Assembly (NCBI GenBank): GCA_025200525.1 | Contig: CM045762.1 | Span: 77,683,217 to 77,747,216 of the forward strand | DNA from: Camellia lanceoleosa | Lineage: Eukaryota > Streptophyta > Magnoliopsida > Ericales > Theaceae | Reading direction: 5' to 3' | DNA length: 64,000 bases | Shown here: piece after piece, positions 60,336 through 64,000 of the stretch | Layout: every line of letters starts with the position of its first letter | Numbering within the stretch: the first letter of the stretch is position 1 | Notes under the pieces: generated by a model | What the model saw: the letters and a program-made list of their open reading frames with translations, nothing else | The model's database searches: none | What the model was told of the DNA's origin: nothing | Program-made: the position numbers and the translations under genes

Positions 60336-60532
60336 GAGTTATGTAAGCTAACCGAAATCACACTTGTTTAACAAAAGAAAACATGAAACAAGTACAAACA
60401 TGCAAGTACAGAACCGGAATGAAAGTTCAAGATTCTTCATGAATGACAAAGGAAGTATAATTGTGGGGCCGTAGCCCGGTTACATAGTTCCAATACCGAA
60501 ATAAAAGAAAGAAAAAAGTAGAAAGCATAAGT

Positions 60533-62530
60533 TCAATCAAAGAGATCATCTATCTCGGCATCCAGATCGGCTCCAAGGTCAGCACGTACTCCGGTGTCTG
60601 CAGTCAGAGTAGTCTCGGTTGGCAGTTCGGGCGCCACGTTTTCAATCGTGGGCTCCAACCGAGCTGACTGATCGCCACCTTGCTCTTGGATAGCTTGAGT
60701 CTCGGCTGCCTCTTCATCGTCGTCATCATCATCATCGTCGTCAGAAGAACCGAGAAATTGTTTTTGGAGTTCATCGGCATACTTGCAAAGGAGGCCGAAT
60801 GAAGTGCTCAGAGTGTTGTAGACCTCGGTTTCAGTCCATAACCGACCTTTTCTCTGACCTCTCCACCGACTTGAAGAATAATTCTTTTTCAAGACTACTG
60901 AGAGTAGCTACCGGCTTCCTTGAACCCTTCTTGAAGCGTTCTCGGCCTTCTTCTTCACTCGGATATTTCGGCGTTTTTTATTTTCAAGTCCGCCATCTCT
61001 CATAAGTATTGGTCCTTCACCTCGGTCATGGCCTTGTTTGTCGCTCTCAGAGGTAACCACCGTCAGCGAAGCTACCTCGGCCTCCATTTCTACGACCTTT
61101 GTTTGGATTAACGCCACTCGGCATACTGGTTTCGGCCCTTATTATGCGTTTTGTTGTTTTATGGTTCCATTATTTGCTTATGAGCAATGGTGTTCTTCTG
61201 AATGGCCTGCAAAAGGAGAATTCCTTGTTAGCCGAACTAAGAGTTGGGAAAAATTAGACTGATCAAAGAAAAAACAGTCCTGCTTACCAAAATCATGGAC
61301 TTGGTGGATGACCGGATGGCCTTCAGTTCGGTGTTTAGCTGCTTATTGTGGTGCTCCATGTCTTTGGGAAGACAAACACCCCTGGCCAGGTTGAAGGCCA
61401 GTAGATGATCCTTGTCAGCAACAACGGAGTCATCTTCGTCGATATCTCGGTTGTTGAAGACGAAGGGTGGAGCCCATTTATTTTTCGGCGCAGCTCGGTC
61501 AGAGGATTCCGGTTGAAGGTTAAGTTCGGGGCTCGGTGGAAGGATGGGGTCAACCTCATCAACCAAACGCCGCTTCGGTCTCGAGTCCCGCCGCTTAGCT
61601 CGGCGTGAGGAGGATGGCTGCTGTGAGGGAAGTGCTACCACGGCTTCTGTGGTTGGGTGAGTTGGTGGTACTTCGGCCCTTGTGGTTGCGGTGAGCATGG
61701 CTCTCATCTTGTTTTTCTTTGCCATCTCTTGTTCGGCTGTGAGAGGCACGAGGATAATCTCTGGCAAGGTTGGGTCTGGTTCTGGTGGGTCTTCAAGGAG
61801 GAAGTCTGTCACTCTTGCTTTTCGTCGACCGGAGTAGCGATAGGTCGGTTCAAAATCAAGGAGTTTGGCCCAACTTCTCTCCCTTACCCTTAGTGCGGTG
61901 CGTAGAAGATCGAGGTTCGGATAGTTGTACTGGGAGTGAAGATAAGCTGAATCTGCAAGAGTAAAGCAACTGTTAGTTCGGTTCGTAGCAAAACACCGAA
62001 GTAAAAAGAGAAGTAAAAGGCGACCGAAGTATGTATACCGGGCTGTCCCATTTTCCAGTTTATTCTTCGGCCAGGAATTTGAGCCTCAAGGTCTTCTAAG
62101 TTTCCAGAGACCCAAAAGAAATCGTCGTCGTTTAGGTCTTTGTCTGGTGTGTGTTTTATTATTTTTTCTCGACCTCGGCGTATTCTCAAGTAATAGCACC
62201 AGCCTTGGTTTTTAGATCCTATTGAGTACTGGTGAAATAGTTCGGCTAAACCGAGGTTCAGACCGTGTTTCCGGTTTAGGGCGTCTATGCCCATTATTAT
62301 GCGATAGGTGTTGGTGGAGAGTTGGGTTGGGCAAAGTCTGGTTTGCCTAAGGTATTCACAGATTAATGGCTGGACTGGGAATCGTAGTCCGGTCTCTACT
62401 ATGGATTGTATGGTAAAGGGGACAAAGCCTTCGTTGTTCCAGGGATCTACATCTTTTTCTGCCAAAGTCAGATTTACATCGACTGGGATATTGTAATCCT
62501 CTCGAATCGCCGGCCAGGGGTTTCTACTAG
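60533..62530 (-). CDS. Antisense transposase_28-like gene of Tat-B with intron
   Basis: Opposite to gag-pol. Exon A (about 62530-62039) contains NLTLAEKDVDPWNNEGFVPF, FPVQPLICEYLRQTRL, GWCYYLRI and DDDFFWVSGNLE, matching the Transposase_28 type found in plant gypsy elements. It ends at a donor CCCG|GTATAC. Exon B begins after CTTGCAG at 61952; joining keeps the frame and gives a continuous protein through VRERSWAKLLDFEP to TKSMIL at a second donor near 61288. The next exon (acceptor near 61210) soon meets a stop, and a further acidic frame (60892-60533) may be the former C-terminus. Function unknown. Confidence 0.7.
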
Positions 62531-63782
62531 GAATCTGTATTTCCCCATTTTATTATATAAGTTAAAAATAATTTATTCCGGTTGGAAAAGTGTGTTCGGT
62601 AGCTCGGCTGGGCGCAGGGAAGTGCCTGGCAACCTAAGTCTGCAAAGTGAGAAAACAAGGTGTTAAGCACTGATCATCGACCGTGCTACAAAGACAAAGC
62701 AAGAAAAGACTAGTCTTATTTCGGCTCTACGGGGTGCTATGGTATTTACCTCGGTTTCTGACAAGTGCTCATTATCTCGGTTCACAGAGTGTTTTGTTAT
62801 CTCGGTTTCGAGTAAGTGTTTTCTTACTTCGGTTAGGCCTCAAGGGGCAGCTTATATGAGTTCGGTTTAGGACTCGAAGTCGCTTAGCCCCGAGGCTTAG
62901 CTCGACGAGGTCAAAATTTCAAGTTCGTGTTTTTACTTGGTGAGGTATATTAGCGGAAACCTATCAAAACTATTGTGGTAATGCGTCACGGTTCTAGTAC
63001 GGTTTCAGTTTGCCTAGATAGCAGAAGCAGTTTCCTAGTTCGGCTTGGGCGCATTTTTTAGATCAAAAAGGTGTTTTATGTGCTGTTTCATTATGATCAT
63101 AAGTGTTCTTGTGGGAGGTTTTTCAGAAACTTCAAAACAAAAACATGCTGGGCAAATATATAGAATAAACTGTTCTGAGTTGAAACGAAAGCAAAAACAA
63201 GGGAAACAGATTTTAGAAAGCTTACCAGAGGAGGAGGAAGAAAGCTGGAGTTGAGAGCAGTGGTAACAATGGAGAGCTCGAGCCTTGCAGTTGCAGGGTT
63301 GAGAAGCAGATTAGAAAAAGCTTACCAGGAAGGGAGAGAGGCTGGAAGTAGAAGCAGATGAAGCCACAGCAATGGAGGGCACCAGCTCTTGAGACGCGAG
63401 AATGAAGAACAATAGAGCAAGAGAGAGAGGGCAGAGAAGATGAATAGTGCAAAGTGAGGGGCCAAAAATGATGAATGTGTTTTGTGTAAAAGGCCAGAAG
63501 GCGGGAACTGTTCAAAAGTTGCGAAACACGAGGACGGCGCGACAGCTGCAAATAGCCAATAGGGGTTTGCCACGTGTCATTGGAATATGGAGCGCTTCAG
63601 TTGCTGTGACTGAAGAGACATTTGACCGGACGTGCTTAGCTCGGCCAAAGCCTGGCTCGGCTAGAGAAGCTAAAGAAGTTTTCGGCTCGGCCGGAGTAGC
63701 TAAAGGGAAGTAGCTCGGCTGGATAAGATGAAAATTTTAGCTCGGTTCAGAGCGTGTAATCCCAATCATGCTTTGCAGATGG
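62531..63782 (-). promoter_or_regulatory. Upstream region of Tat-B antisense gene
   Basis: No gag-pol-like coding. Two AAGCTTACCAG(A/G) motifs at about 63219 and 63318 read on the minus strand as splice donors (CTG|GTAAGC), so the leader of the antisense gene may contain one or two non-coding exons. The promoter is not identified. Confidence 0.4.
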
Positions 63783-63796
63783 AATTAAGGGGCAAT
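63783..63796 (+). other. Tat-B polypurine tract
   Basis: AATTAAGGGGCAAT directly before the 3' LTR; Tat-C has the same tract before its 3' LTR. Primes plus-strand DNA synthesis. Confidence 0.85.
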
Positions 63797-64000
63797 TGAG
63801 AGGGCAATTTATATGCAAATTGGGCCGAGCTGGGTTTTCGGCCGTTATGGGCCGAGGTAAAAATGGCCGAAGTAAAATGGCCCTGTTGGGGGGTTACCCC
63901 GGTTTGGAGAAATAACCGAGTTAAACCGGTTGAGGGTTAGCCCAGGTTGTGAGGTTTACTTTTACTCCGGTTTGGAAGTATGATGTTGGTAGTTCGGTTG
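63797..64000 (+). repeat. Tat-B 3' LTR, first ~204 bases
   Basis: It starts TGAGAGGGCAATTTATATGC, identical to the 5' LTR for over 100 bases, then differs by small indels and substitutions around positions corresponding to 52640-52700. It is cut by the window end. Confidence 0.95.

Larger units (their letters stand above)
52537..64000 (+). mobile_element. Ty3/gypsy Tat-lineage LTR retrotransposon (Tat-B), right end outside window
   Basis: The 5' LTR is followed by PBS, gag, protease-RT-RNase H, archaeal-type RNase H, integrase, tandem array, antisense gene, PPT and 3' LTR start. The visible ~204 bases of 3' LTR differ from the 5' LTR at several positions, which indicates a moderately recent insertion. 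It is inserted into the hAT element at 50423. Only the integrase is clearly intact; gag-pol has several single-base frame changes. Confidence 0.95.

Overview
The window is nuclear DNA from a flowering plant, most likely a eudicot. The evidence is one long intron-rich plant gene, AT-rich intergenic DNA, and many plant-type transposable elements. I cannot name the species.

Left part (1-15.9 kb, minus strand): most of a SET-domain histone H3K4 methyltransferase gene of the ATXR3/SDG2 family. Ten coding exons can be placed by reading frame, splice signals and phase, from the start codon near 15422 to an exon ending at 747. The rest of the SET domain lies off the left edge. Introns hold four DNA-transposon derivatives: PIF/Harbinger-like MITEs at 3918-4015 and 11183-11433, and hAT-type elements with 8-bp target duplications at 4475-5641 and 8192-9060. 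The start-codon frame and the rest of exon 1 are offset by one base, which suggests a 1-bp loss in a homopolymer, either real or an assembly error.

Middle part (16-29 kb): AT-rich intergenic DNA without a convincing host gene. It holds foldback repeats, MITEs, a Mutator-like long-TIR element (24698-25389), decayed LINE pieces and a hAT element (27670-28192).

29.3-40.7 kb: a decayed Ty3/gypsy element of the Tat lineage on the minus strand (Tat-A). Its order is truncated 5' LTR, PBS, gag, protease-RT, RNase H plus second (archaeal-type) RNase H, integrase, tandem repeat, antisense gene, 3' LTR.

40.8-52.5 kb: a MITE, a nearly perfect long inverted repeat (43382-43951), a GGT-rich minisatellite inside a TIR element, a deleted Tat-type element (46114-48147) and a degenerate Ac-like hAT transposon. 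The hAT element is interrupted by the next element.

52.5-64 kb: a younger Tat element on the plus strand (Tat-B) with a 767-bp 5' LTR, gag, pol, an intact integrase reading frame, a 63-bp hairpin-rich tandem array, an antisense gene with a recognisable intron, a PPT and the start of the 3' LTR, which is cut by the window edge.

The most interesting shared pattern is that both Tat elements, in opposite orientations and with unrelated repeat sequences, have the same architecture. The sense pol and an antisense transposase_28-like gene converge, and a tandem array lies exactly between their 3' ends.
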